Positions 44,494 to 53,120 of a DNA stretch of 64,000 nt are shown here, piece after piece. The stretch's first letter is position 1. The number at the start of each line of letters is the position of its first letter. Below the pieces are notes generated by a model. That model did no database searches. It was given only the letters and a program-made list of their open reading frames with translations, and was not told the origin of the DNA. This DNA is from Billgrantia antri (GTDB taxonomy: Bacteria > Pseudomonadota > Gammaproteobacteria > Pseudomonadales > Halomonadaceae), in NCBI RefSeq assembly GCF_019430905.1, contig NZ_JAHYCA010000003.1, forward strand, positions 620,001 through 684,000, in the 5' to 3' direction. The position numbers were made by a program, and so were the translations under genes.

Positions 44494-45545
44494 TCTGCCT
44501 TGTCACCCGAAGCCACCCCGGCCGAAGCGAAGGTGGCCATCTCGCTCAGCATGCGGCAGGCGGCTTCGAGCAGCGGGAAGGCGAGCGCCGCCCCGGTGCC
44601 CTCGCCCAGGCGCAGTTGAAGATCGAGCAACGGCCTGGCCTCGAGCAGCTCGAGAGCGGCGTCGTGGCCCGGCTCGCAGGAGCGGTGAGCGAACAGCAGG
44701 TAGCCGCGCACCGCAGGTGCGAGCCGGCAGGCCACCAGCGCCGCCACGGTGGCGATGAAACCGTCGACCAGGATCGGCATGCGTCGGGCTGCCGCGCCCA
44801 GGTAGGCGCCGGCCATGGCGGCGATCTCCAGCCCGCCGAGCTTGGCCAGCACTTCCAGCGGCTGGGCTGGGTCCGGCTTGCGCGCCACCAGCGCCCCTTC
44901 GATCACTTCGGCCTTATGGGACAGTCGTGAGATATCGATGCCCGTCCCTTGCCCCACCAGGCGACTCACCGACAGGCCACTCAGGGCAGCCAGCAGTGCG
45001 CTGCTGGAGGTGGTGTTGGCGATGCCCATCTCGCCGACGATCAGGCAACGGCAGCCGGCGTCGTGACTGCGCCCGGCGGCGCGAATGCCGACCTCGATGG
45101 CGCGCTTGGCCTCGGCCAGGCTCATGGCATCCTCGCGGCAGAAGTTGGCCGTGCCGCGACGCACCTTGTCGCACACGACACCTTCCCCTTCGACATCGCC
45201 GTTAACGCCGACATCGACGACCTCGAGCCGCGCGCCGATCTGGCGAGCGAAGACGTTGATGGCGGCGCCGCCGGCCGCGAAGTTAGTCACCATCTGCGCG
45301 GTGACCTCCTGGGGAAAGGCCGAGACGCCCTCCTCGGCCACGCCATGATCGGCGGCGAACACGATCACGCCTGGTGGCGATACCCTCGGCACGATGTCGC
45401 CGCTCATGCAGATCAGCGACTGGACCAGGGACTCGAGGCGTCCCAGGCTGCCGGGGGGCTTGGTGAGATTGTCGAGGCGAGTCTGCGCGGTGGCGGCGAG
45501 CGTGTCGTCGACCGGGGCGATGGCGGCCAGAGTATCGGCAAGCAT
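44490..45545 (-). CDS. cobT: Nicotinate-nucleotide-dimethylbenzimidazole phosphoribosyltransferase
   Basis: Forms alpha-ribazole phosphate from nicotinate mononucleotide and dimethylbenzimidazole, the BluB product. 351 residues: LDNLTKPPGSLGRLESL, VFAADHGVAEEGVSAFPQEVTAQMV, GEMGIANTTSSSALLAAL, and the catalytic Glu in LGEGTGAALAFPLLEAA. ATG at 45545 has AGGA seven bases upstream; the longer frame has no support. It opens the late-gene cluster and is 57 bases downstream of the metal ATPase on the same strand. Confidence 0.96.
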   Translation of the reverse strand: MLADTLAAIAPVDDTLAATAQTRLDNLTKPPGSLGRLESLVQSLICMSGDIVPRVSPPGVIVFAADHGVAEEGVSAFPQEVTAQMVTNFAAGGAAINVFARQIGARLEVVDVGVNGDVEGEGVVCDKVRRGTANFCREDAMSLAEAKRAIEVGIRAAGRSHDAGCRCLIVGEMGIANTTSSSALLAALSGLSVSRLVGQGTGIDISRLSHKAEVIEGALVARKPDPAQPLEVLAKLGGLEIAAMAGAYLGAAARRMPILVDGFIATVAALVACRLAPAVRGYLLFAHRSCEPGHDAALELLEARPLLDLQLRLGEGTGAALAFPLLEAACRMLSEMATFASAGVASGDKAE

Positions 45546-45601
45546 GAGAGCGTCCTGACAGGGCGTGGGCAGCCGCCATCTTAACAGCCTGGCTCGGCCT
45601 G

Positions 45602-47845
45602 TCACGGCACCGTACCGACTGCCTCCGGCATTGCACGGTCCACTCTCACGGCGTTCCCGTCTTCACTCCACGCCAGTCGCGCCGAATTCGCCACCACGCT
45701 GAGCGAGCTGACCACCATGGCCAGCACCGCCACCAGGGGCGGAATCGGCATGGCCAGCGCCAGTGTCAGGGCCAGCAGGTTGTAGAGGCCGGAAAGCATC
45801 AGATTCTGGCGCATCACCCGACGCGTGCGACGCGCCAGGCGCCAGGCCACCTCGACCCCGGCGATCCCAGGTGTCAACAGCGCCACGCTGGCGCCCTCCT
45901 GCGCCATGGCGTTGGCACCCAGCGGCGCCACGCCGACGCTGGCGGTCGCCAGCCCCACCACGTCGTTGAGCCCGTCGCCCACGTAGAGCGACGGCTGCGG
46001 CATGGCGGCGAGCAGCTTGCCCTTTGCCTCGGGGCTGCGCCCGGCATAGCACTCTGCCGGCTTCATGCCGACCCGTTTGCCCAGCCGCCTCACCGCCGGC
46101 TCCCTGTCGCCGCTGATCAGCGCCAGGGTAAAGCCCTGACGACGCAGTTCGGCCAGCGTCTCGGCCGCACCGGGCAGGACCGCCTCGCCCAGGATGAAGC
46201 GAGCCATCAGTACGCCATCGCAGGCCAGCAGCACTTCGCTCTCCCCCGAGTCACCGGCCTGCTCGGTGGCAACGCCCTGCTCGACGAACCAGGCACGGCT
46301 GCCCAGCAGCAGGCCACGACCGTCGGCAAGGCGTACGCGGCGACCCAGCCACCCGATCTCCTCGCTTTCAGCCACTTCCTGGGCCTTATGTTGGCCAGCC
46401 TGCCTGGCGTACCTGTGTACGGCTCGCGCCAGAGGATGATCGCTGCCGCGCGCCGCCACAGAGGCCAGTGCCAGCAGCTCCGGCTCAGAAAGGTTGGCCG
46501 TCGAGTGCATGGCTCGCACCTGGGGCTCGCCGGCGGTGAGCGTGCCGGTCTTGTCGAACGCGGCGCTGCGAATTCGTGCCAACGCCTCGAAGGCACCCGG
46601 GTCGCGCACTATCACGCCACGCTCGAGCGCCTGGGTGCTACCCGCCAAGCCGGCCAAGGGAATGGCCAGCCCTACGGCACAGGGACAGGCCACCACCAGG
46701 ACCGACAGCGCCCTCACCCAGGCCGCCTCGGCCGGCGCGCCCGCCAGCCAGGTCGCCGCCAGGGTGAGCAGTGCAAGGGCCACTGCCACGGGGCTGAGCC
46801 AGGCGGCAAAACGATCGGCCAGGCGCTGCAGTTCGCCCTTGCGGGCCTGCTGCCACCACATCTGCTCGCGCAGCCGGTCCAGACGACACTCACCGGCGGG
46901 GGCGGTGACCTCGAACACCAGCGCCGTGCCGAGGTTGCGGCAGCCGGCCGCCACGGCATCACCCGGCAGGCAGCGCCGCGGGGCGCTTTCGCCGGTCAGC
47001 GGCGAGAGATCGAGTAACGCCTCGGAATCCCTGAGGGTTCCGTCCAGCGGCAGCGTCTCGCCGGACTCGACGCGTAGCCGCTCCCCCACCGCGACGGCGT
47101 CGAGCGAGCAGTCCTGCCAGGCGCTCTGCACCCAGCACTGCACTCGCGCCGGCGGCTGATGCAGCGACTGGAGCGCGCGCAACCCGCGGTGACGACACAA
47201 GGTTTCCACCAGCCGGCCAACCAGCAACAGCGCAATCAGCATCACAGCGGTATCGAAATAGACCTCGGGCGAACCGCGCATCAACAGCCACAGCGAAACT
47301 CCCACCGCCGTCAGCGTGCCCAGCGCCACCAGCGCATCCATGCCGGGTCGTCCCGCCCGCGCCGTGCGCCACCCGGCACGGTAGAACGGCAAGGCCACGT
47401 AGCTGACCACCGGCAGCGCAAAGGCGCCGGACACCCAGGCCATGACCAACTCCAGTCGCGGACTTGGCATGGCGCCAACATAGATCAGCAGCGAAGCGAG
47501 CATGGTCCACATGCCGAAGGCCACGGCCATCAGCAGCCGCAGGGTGAGATAACGGCTCTCGGCACCGAGCCGCGCCTCGGCATCTTCTGCCGCCTCGGGC
47601 GGGCCGAGGCGATAGCCGAGACGGCGTACGGCAGCCGCCAGACGGGGCTCGCCGAGAGCTTCCGGCGCACCTTCCACCAGCAGGGTCGCGCTGGGGTAGT
47701 GCACGCTGGCGGTGGCGACCCCGGGCAGCCGCATCAATTGGGCCTCGACAGCCAGCGCGCAGCTGGAACACCAGAGTCCCTGTACCGAATACAACGCTTC
47801 GGTACGACTGGTGAAAGACATTTTGGAAGTTGGCGTCATGCTCAT
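45602..47845 (-). CDS. P1B-type heavy-metal (probably copper) transporting ATPase
   Basis: 747-residue metal-exporting P-type ATPase of the inner membrane. Order: one HMA domain with CSSC (Cys26, Cys29), helices, actuator LTGESAP, the transmembrane CPC motif (VVACPCAVGLAIP) typical of Cu+ transport, phosphorylation site DKTGTLT, HP motif SDHPLARA, and GDGLNDV. CcoI/FixI-like or CopA-like; no oxidase genes nearby decide this. The start is uncertain among ATG 47845, 47839 and 47821, none with a good Shine-Dalgarno. Divergent from the LexA-boxed radical SAM gene. Confidence 0.87.
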   Translation of the reverse strand: MSMTPTSKMSFTSRTEALYSVQGLWCSSCALAVEAQLMRLPGVATASVHYPSATLLVEGAPEALGEPRLAAAVRRLGYRLGPPEAAEDAEARLGAESRYLTLRLLMAVAFGMWTMLASLLIYVGAMPSPRLELVMAWVSGAFALPVVSYVALPFYRAGWRTARAGRPGMDALVALGTLTAVGVSLWLLMRGSPEVYFDTAVMLIALLLVGRLVETLCRHRGLRALQSLHQPPARVQCWVQSAWQDCSLDAVAVGERLRVESGETLPLDGTLRDSEALLDLSPLTGESAPRRCLPGDAVAAGCRNLGTALVFEVTAPAGECRLDRLREQMWWQQARKGELQRLADRFAAWLSPVAVALALLTLAATWLAGAPAEAAWVRALSVLVVACPCAVGLAIPLAGLAGSTQALERGVIVRDPGAFEALARIRSAAFDKTGTLTAGEPQVRAMHSTANLSEPELLALASVAARGSDHPLARAVHRYARQAGQHKAQEVAESEEIGWLGRRVRLADGRGLLLGSRAWFVEQGVATEQAGDSGESEVLLACDGVLMARFILGEAVLPGAAETLAELRRQGFTLALISGDREPAVRRLGKRVGMKPAECYAGRSPEAKGKLLAAMPQPSLYVGDGLNDVVGLATASVGVAPLGANAMAQEGASVALLTPGIAGVEVAWRLARRTRRVMRQNLMLSGLYNLLALTLALAMPIPPLVAVLAMVVSSLSVVANSARLAWSEDGNAVRVDRAMPEAVGTVP

Positions 47846-47904
47846 CAGCGTAATGAGCCGCGGCCATTTATCCAGCGTTGGCACTTCGTGAGCGCACCGA
47901 TATA

Positions 47905-47920
47905 CTGTATATAAATACAT
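47905..47920. promoter_or_regulatory. LexA (SOS) box
   Basis: CTGTATATAAATACAT matches 14 of 16 positions of the E. coli-type LexA consensus, flanked by TA on the left. It ends 18 bases before the ATG of the radical SAM gene, where it would block transcription start. It is also ~60 bases upstream of the divergent P-type ATPase. Confidence 0.85.
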
Positions 47921-47938
47921 GTATAGAGAGCCGCCGTC

Positions 47939-49021
47939 ATGCCGCAGTTCGACCAGCAGCAGCCGCGCAAGGGGCGCGGCGCCACCTACAACCCCGATAA
48001 CCGCTTCTCTCCGACACACAGCGAAACGGAGGACGACGGCTGGTGGCAGGAAGAGATGCCGACGCGCCTGGCTACGGTGGTCAGCGAGGAGCGAGCCCGC
48101 AGCGCGCTGGCGTGGAACGACTCACCCGACCTCGGCTTCGATCGCTCGCTGAATCCGTACCGAGGCTGCGAGCACGGCTGCATCTACTGCTACGCGCGGC
48201 CCAGTCACGCCTACTGGGACATGTCGCCGGGCATCGACTTCGAAACCCGACTGATCGCTCGCACCGGCCTGGTGGAGCGGCTGCACGAAGAGTTCTGCAA
48301 GCGCAGCTACGTATGCCGGCCCATCGCCCTCTCCGGCAATACCGACTGCTATCAGCCGCTGGAAGCGGAGCGTGGTTCCACCCGCAAGATACTGGCCTTC
48401 CTGCTCGAATGCCGTCATCCGGTCTCGATCATCACCAAGAGCGCGTTGGTCCTGCGCGACCTGGACCTGCTGGCCGAGCTGGCGCGCCTGCGTCTGGTCA
48501 GGGTTTCAATCAGCCTCACCAGCCTGGATACCGAGCTCAAGCGCAGCCTGGAACCACGCGCCGCCTCGCCTGCCGCACGCCTGCGTACCATTGAACGCTT
48601 GAAGGATGCCGGCATCCCGGTAGGAGTCATGGTCGCACCGATTATTCCGGGCTTGACCGACCACGAGCTGGAGCGCCTGCTCGAAGCGGCGCGCGATGCC
48701 GGAGCGGAAACGGCCGGATGGACGCTGCTGCGCTTGCCGCGGGAAGTGGCCCCGCTCTTCGATGAGTGGCTGCAGGCGTATTATCCGCTGCGTGCCGACA
48801 AGGTGATGAGCCTGATGCGCCAGTGCCGGGGAGGCGCCGAATACGACAGTCGCTTCGGCAAACGCATGCGCGGCGAGGGCATTTTCGCCCAGCTCATCGC
48901 CCAGCGCTTCGACAAGGCCTGCCGACGCCTAGACCTCAACGATCCGGGGAAGCGAGACCCGCGCCAGCTGGACACCACGGCCTTCCGGCCGCCCCGGGCT
49001 CAGGGCGACCTGTTCAGCTGA
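47939..49021 (+). CDS. PA0069-family radical SAM protein, SOS-controlled
   Basis: 360-residue radical SAM enzyme related to spore photoproduct lyase (SplB). The iron-sulfur motif is CEHGCIYC (Cys77, Cys81, Cys84), followed by YARPSHAYWDMSPG, ALSGNTDCYQPLE and SIITKSALVLRDLD. Its substrate is not known; a DNA-repair or RNA-modification role has been suggested by homology only. An excellent LexA box lies 18 bases upstream, and the P. aeruginosa orthologue PA0069 was listed in the SOS regulon as I recall. The ATG at 47939 is the first in frame after the box. Confidence 0.92.
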   Translation: MPQFDQQQPRKGRGATYNPDNRFSPTHSETEDDGWWQEEMPTRLATVVSEERARSALAWNDSPDLGFDRSLNPYRGCEHGCIYCYARPSHAYWDMSPGIDFETRLIARTGLVERLHEEFCKRSYVCRPIALSGNTDCYQPLEAERGSTRKILAFLLECRHPVSIITKSALVLRDLDLLAELARLRLVRVSISLTSLDTELKRSLEPRAASPAARLRTIERLKDAGIPVGVMVAPIIPGLTDHELERLLEAARDAGAETAGWTLLRLPREVAPLFDEWLQAYYPLRADKVMSLMRQCRGGAEYDSRFGKRMRGEGIFAQLIAQRFDKACRRLDLNDPGKRDPRQLDTTAFRPPRAQGDLFS

Positions 49022-49067
49022 CAACGAGTGAGGCATGCTCCGGCGGAAGAAAGCAGCTCGTGGAGAA

Positions 49068-49754
49068 TCAGGAAGACAGCCGCCTGTCCTCGATGACGGT
49101 GCCGTTCTCCTGGACTTCGGCCTCATGGCCCGCTTCGCGCCACGGCTCGGCCAGCGCCTCCTCGTACCACTGCTGCATGGCAGGTAGGGCCAGCATTCGT
49201 TCGACGTACTCCCTAGAGAGCACACCGAGTTCGAGGCCAAAACTCTGCACGCGGAAGGCCACGGGAGCGAAGAAGGCATCCACTGCCGTAAAGGACTCCC
49301 CGGCCAGGAAGGGGCCGCCAAAACGCGTGAGGCCCTGCTGCCAGAGTTCATCGAGGCGAGCCAGGTTGCCTGCCAAGGCATCCGGCATATGGTGCAGTTT
49401 CACCCTGACGCCGCAGTTCATCGGGCACAGACTGCGCAGCGTGGAAAAACCGGCGTGCATCTCGCTGCTGGCACAGCGCGCCCAGGCGCGCGCCTCCTCA
49501 TCGGCGGGCCATATCCCCGGGTGACGCTCGGCCAGGTATTCGACGATCGCCAGCGACTCCCATACCGTGCGTTCGCCATCCTCCAGGCAGGGCACCATCC
49601 CTGAAGGGGAGAATGTGCGAAAGGGGGTCCAGTTCGAGCCAGCCTCGAAGGGGGTCAGGCGCTCCTCGAACGAGATGTCCAGATGGCGCATCAGCACCCA
49701 GGGGCGTAGCGACCAGGAAGAGTAGTTCTTGTTGGCAATATGCAGGCGATACAT
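49068..49754 (-). CDS. Glutathione S-transferase family protein
   Basis: 228 residues: thioredoxin-like N-terminal domain (LHIANKNYSSWSLRPWVLMRHL; SGMVPCLEDGERTVWESLAIVEYLAERHP, with the cis-Pro and glutathione-gamma-glutamyl contact WESLAI) and an all-helical C-terminal domain (SFTAVDAFFAPVAFRVQSF). Substrate unknown. The start is taken at MYRLHIANKN (49754); ATG at 49766 is an alternative and neither has a good ribosome site. Single gene convergent with the radical SAM gene. Confidence 0.88.
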   Translation of the reverse strand: MYRLHIANKNYSSWSLRPWVLMRHLDISFEERLTPFEAGSNWTPFRTFSPSGMVPCLEDGERTVWESLAIVEYLAERHPGIWPADEEARAWARCASSEMHAGFSTLRSLCPMNCGVRVKLHHMPDALAGNLARLDELWQQGLTRFGGPFLAGESFTAVDAFFAPVAFRVQSFGLELGVLSREYVERMLALPAMQQWYEEALAEPWREAGHEAEVQENGTVIEDRRLSS

Positions 49755-49863
49755 GTCAGAACCCATCTCAGGAGAGGAGAAATGACAGCATAGCCTGCCA
49801 ACGACGCTGCCTGCCATGCAGCCCGCACGAAATCAGGCAACCCTTCTGAACATGCAAGCCGAA

Positions 49864-50859
49864 TCAGGGAATCAGCACCGCCGCCCCGGTCAGAGCCCCT
49901 TCTCGCAGGTCGGCCAGGGCCTGGTTGGCCTGCTCCAGCGGATAGGCACGGGTCTCGGTGAGAATGGGTACCGTGGGGGCCAACGCAAGAAACTCTTCGC
50001 CATCCTGACGCGTGAGGTTGGCTACCGACTTGACGCTGCGCTCCTGCCACAGCAGGCGATAGGGGAAGGCGGGGATGTCGGACATATGGATACCGCCGGA
50101 TACGACCGCCCCACCCGGGCGCACCTGGGCCAATGCCAGCGGCACGAGCTCGCCCACCGGGGCAAATAGCAGCGCGGCGTCGAGCGGCTCGGGCGGTGAC
50201 TGGTCGGAGCTTCCGGCCCATACGGCACCGAGCCGCAACGCGAAGGCCTGGGCAGCGTCGTCGCCCGGCCGTGTGAAGGCATAGACCCGCTGGCCGCGCG
50301 CCACGGCCAACTGCACGAGGATATGCGCCGCGGCGCCGAAACCGTAGATTCCCAGGCGGCGATTCTCCTCACCGCCCGCCAGGCGCCAGGTGCGATAGCC
50401 AATCAACCCCGCGCAAAGCAGCGGCGCGGCGGCCTGGGCATCCTCTGCCATCAGCGGAAAGCAGTAGCGAGCATCGGCCACGCCGTACTCGGCATAGCCG
50501 CCATCAAGGGTATAACCGGTAAAGCGCGCACGCTCGCAGAGGTTTTCTCGGTCGGCCAGGCAAGCGTCGCACTCGCCACAAGTCCAGCCCAGCCAGGGCA
50601 CGCCTATACGCATGCCGGGCGTCAGATCTCCGACGCCTTGCCCCACCGCCGTGACCTCGCCAACGATCTCATGGCCCGGCACCAGCGGTAGGCTGGGCGA
50701 AGACAGCTCGCCATCCACGACATGCAGATCGGTGCGGCACACTCCGCAGGCCAGTACACGATATTGCACCTGCCCTGCCTGGGGTTCAGGACGGGGCACG
50801 ACGTCCAGCTGCAGCGGCTGGCCCAGGGCATGCAGTCGCATGGCGCGCATCAGGCTCAT
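49864..50859 (-). CDS. Zinc-dependent alcohol dehydrogenase
   Basis: 331-residue MDR alcohol dehydrogenase, NAD(P)-dependent. Catalytic zinc ligands Cys41 (CGVCRTDLH) and GHE (62-64) are visible, and the structural zinc cysteines are at 94, 97, 100 and 108 (CGECDACLADRENLC). The Rossmann motif reads GIYGFGAAAHI, in place of the usual GxGGLG. Similar to AdhA-type enzymes of proteobacteria. ATG at 50859 has AGGAG upstream. Probably a single gene. Confidence 0.92.
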   Translation of the reverse strand: MSLMRAMRLHALGQPLQLDVVPRPEPQAGQVQYRVLACGVCRTDLHVVDGELSSPSLPLVPGHEIVGEVTAVGQGVGDLTPGMRIGVPWLGWTCGECDACLADRENLCERARFTGYTLDGGYAEYGVADARYCFPLMAEDAQAAAPLLCAGLIGYRTWRLAGGEENRRLGIYGFGAAAHILVQLAVARGQRVYAFTRPGDDAAQAFALRLGAVWAGSSDQSPPEPLDAALLFAPVGELVPLALAQVRPGGAVVSGGIHMSDIPAFPYRLLWQERSVKSVANLTRQDGEEFLALAPTVPILTETRAYPLEQANQALADLREGALTGAAVLIP

Positions 50860-50919
50860 GGCTGGCTCCTGAATGACCTTGGTCTCTCTGCGGGAGCATA
50901 GCGCAGCCAGGCAGGTGAA

Positions 50920-51783
50920 TCAGCTCACCGAGACCTCGTAGCCGGTGAACTTGCGCAGGTTGATCACGCCCGTGTCGAGGATCAGGTACTGTCCCTTGAG
51001 ACCCAGCAGCGTGCCGCTCACCCGCGCCTGCTTGTCGAAGTTGTGCGAGACGACCTTGCGCGGAAATTCCAGCACCGGATAGTCGAAGGCGACCGGCGCT
51101 TCGTCGAGTACCCGCAAGGTATCGACACCGAAGCGTTCGCGCAGCTGGCCGAGCCCGCTGTCAAGCCGGGCCAGAAGGCGGTCGCGCTCGGCCATGAGAT
51201 CGAGCGTCTCCACCTCGCCCTTGAGCATGGCCCGCCAGTTGGTGCGGTCGGCCACCTCTTCCTTGAACAGCACCTCGACCAATCCGGACTGCTGCCGCGT
51301 CTCCACTGCCAGGATCGGCAGCGCCTGAATCGCCCCTTGGTCGAGCCAGCGCGTCGGCACCTGAGTGCCGCGGGTGATGCCCACCTTGAGCCCCGAGGAG
51401 TTGGCCAGGTAGACCACATGAGGCTGGAAACAGTGCCTTTCGGCCCACTCGGGCTCGCGGCAGGTACCGGCATCAAAGTGGCAGGTCTCTGGCTTGACGA
51501 TGCAGGTATCGCACTGGGCCAGCTTCTTGAAACAGGGGTAGCAGTAACCTTGGGCGAAGCTCTTCTTCGTCGCCCGGCCGCAGTGGGTGCAGGCGATGGC
51601 GCCCGTCCAGTGCAACTCGAGCGACTGGCCCAGGCGCGCGTTGAGATCCAGGCGATGCTCGCCGGCACGCAGCGTATACCTTGCCGGCCCTCCCTGCTCG
51701 CCGGGTACGATGGCCATCTTGCTCAGGCAGCCCTGTACGACAGGGGCCGCCTCTATCCGCCCACCTTCAATCACGGGAGGCAT
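50920..51783 (-). CDS. DUF2797 protein with cysteine clusters and GIY-YIG-like segment
   Basis: 287 residues, function unknown. A cysteine-rich central region contains CTHC, CYPC, CDTC and further single Cys, suggesting one or more zinc ribbons. After it comes VVYLANSSGLKVGITRGTQVPTRW, which resembles the core of GIY-YIG nucleases (Y-x-x...KVG-x-T). The C-terminal part (FDYPVLEFPRKVVSHNFDKQARVSGTLLGLKGQYLIL) is typical of DUF2797. ATG at 51783 overlaps the end of the yeaC-like gene by 17 bases; the longer frame lies in it. Confidence 0.82.
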   Translation of the reverse strand: MPPVIEGGRIEAAPVVQGCLSKMAIVPGEQGGPARYTLRAGEHRLDLNARLGQSLELHWTGAIACTHCGRATKKSFAQGYCYPCFKKLAQCDTCIVKPETCHFDAGTCREPEWAERHCFQPHVVYLANSSGLKVGITRGTQVPTRWLDQGAIQALPILAVETRQQSGLVEVLFKEEVADRTNWRAMLKGEVETLDLMAERDRLLARLDSGLGQLRERFGVDTLRVLDEAPVAFDYPVLEFPRKVVSHNFDKQARVSGTLLGLKGQYLILDTGVINLRKFTGYEVSVS

Positions 51784-52051
51784 CCCGGGCCAGCCCCGCG
51801 AGTTCGGGCGGCACATCGGTGCCGCTGCTGCCACTGCCACAGGTGCGCTGCTGCAGATACCCGACCCGCAGTTCCTCGGGCACGTTGTTCTCGTGCTCGT
51901 AGCGAATCACCGCCTCGAGGCAAAGCTCGGTCTGCTCCGCTGTCAACGTGCGTCCGTCGGGCCACTTGCGCAGCGCCACCGCCTGCTTGAGGCTGTCGTA
52001 GATGGCCGGCGTCATCTGCCGGATCATGCGCTCGAAGGTCATATCGCTCAT
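51767..52051 (-). CDS. yeaC: YeaC-like DUF1315 protein
   Basis: 94-residue small protein of the DUF1315 family: MTFERMIRQMTPAIYDSLKQAVALRKWPDGRTLTAEQTELCLEAVIRYE. Function unknown; no signal peptide or membrane segment. The ATG at 52051 has GAGAG upstream. It lies between glpG and the DUF2797 gene on the same strand and overlaps the latter, so all three are likely co-transcribed. Confidence 0.85.
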   Translation of the reverse strand: MSDMTFERMIRQMTPAIYDSLKQAVALRKWPDGRTLTAEQTELCLEAVIRYEHENNVPEELRVGYLQQRTCGSGSSGTDVPPELAGLARDASRD

Positions 52052-52065
52052 GGGAACTCTCTCGA

Positions 52066-52911
52066 TCAAAGACGGCGTGCACGGCCGGAATAATACCACC
52101 CGAACAGCAGCCCCACGACCAGCCCGCCCAGGTGCGCCTCGTTGGCCACGTTGCCGAAGCCGACTGCCTCCGCCATATCGGTCATGGTGAACACCATCCA
52201 GCCGAGCATGAACACCACCAGCATCTGCGGCACGAAGAAGCCGCTCGCCGGCGCCCGGCGCGACATCAGCCAGACATAGCCGAGCAGGGCGAAGTCGACG
52301 CCCGACATGCCGCCGAACAGCACGGTACCCGTGGCATACTGGGCCAGGTTGGCGCCGATGCCCGCCACCAGCAGGAGCATCAGCATGCGCCCACTTCCCT
52401 GCAGCGTTTCGACCTGGCGCCCGAAGTACCACAGCCACATCATGTTGAAGATCAGGTGCATCCAGCCGAAGTGCAGGAAGGCCGGCGACAGCAGCCGCCA
52501 CACCTGCCCCGAGGCCAGTGCATCGGCGAGGTTGCCGAAGGCAAGCCCGCCGCCCACGACGGCAACCGGCACGATGGTCAGCATGGCCACCACGATATCC
52601 CCGAGCACGGCCATGACGGCAAATACCAGCAGCGAGATACCCAGCGCGGCGGAGGTGACCGGCACTCGGCGCAAGGCCAGCGTGAGAGCGGCCCCTCCCG
52701 TCGACCGGCGCCGACGTTCAGGCATGATTCGCTCGCCGCGCTGCCAGCGGGAGATCAGCCGGATCAAGGCATCATGCTGGGTGGGGTCGGCTAGCCACAG
52801 CACCTGCCCCTCCGTTTCCTCGGTGAAGCGGTGCCCGATGCGATGGGCCCACAGCGCTCGGCGCAGTTCGCTGGTGTCCGTTTCGTGGGGAAACAGCATG
52901 ATGCGGTACAT
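52066..52911 (-). CDS. glpG: Rhomboid family intramembrane serine protease GlpG
   Basis: 281-residue rhomboid protease of the inner membrane. A soluble N-terminal domain (1-65) precedes six helices. The catalytic dyad is visible: Ser203 in GGMSGVDFALLG and His260 in NEAHLGG; the HxxxN-type LHFGWMHLIFNMMW loop lies in helix 2. The start is ATG 52911 with AGGA nine bases before. Upstream of the yeaC-like gene by 15 bases. Confidence 0.92.
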   Translation of the reverse strand: MYRIMLFPHETDTSELRRALWAHRIGHRFTEETEGQVLWLADPTQHDALIRLISRWQRGERIMPERRRRSTGGAALTLALRRVPVTSAALGISLLVFAVMAVLGDIVVAMLTIVPVAVVGGGLAFGNLADALASGQVWRLLSPAFLHFGWMHLIFNMMWLWYFGRQVETLQGSGRMLMLLLVAGIGANLAQYATGTVLFGGMSGVDFALLGYVWLMSRRAPASGFFVPQMLVVFMLGWMVFTMTDMAEAVGFGNVANEAHLGGLVVGLLFGWYYSGRARRL

Positions 52912-52990
52912 GAAATTTTCCTGAATCGATCGTTAGGGAGCATCTTGCGCTGCAGTGCCCCTTTTCTCAAATCGGCCGACGGGCGCCCAT

Positions 52991-53020
52991 AAAAAATCCG
53001 GCGGAAGGGGGGCCGCCGGA
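52991..53020 (-). terminator. Rho-independent terminator of the metallophosphoesterase gene
   Basis: On the minus strand TCCGGCGG pairs with CCGCCGGA across an 8-base loop and is followed by TTTTTT. It lies ~100 bases beyond the stop of the gene ending at 53121. The remaining 210-base gap to glpG shows nothing else I can support. Confidence 0.83.
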
Positions 53021-53120
53021 CAAGAGCAAGGGATCATTCAAGGGAACACCTATTCAGATGGACGAATCGAAAGGAAGTTCAGGGTGGCGGGAAAAAATGT
53101 TGTAAAACTTTGTATCCATT

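Noticed and set aside
45546..45601. Riboswitch upstream of cobT
   Set aside because: The 56-base gap is too short and has none of the conserved elements.
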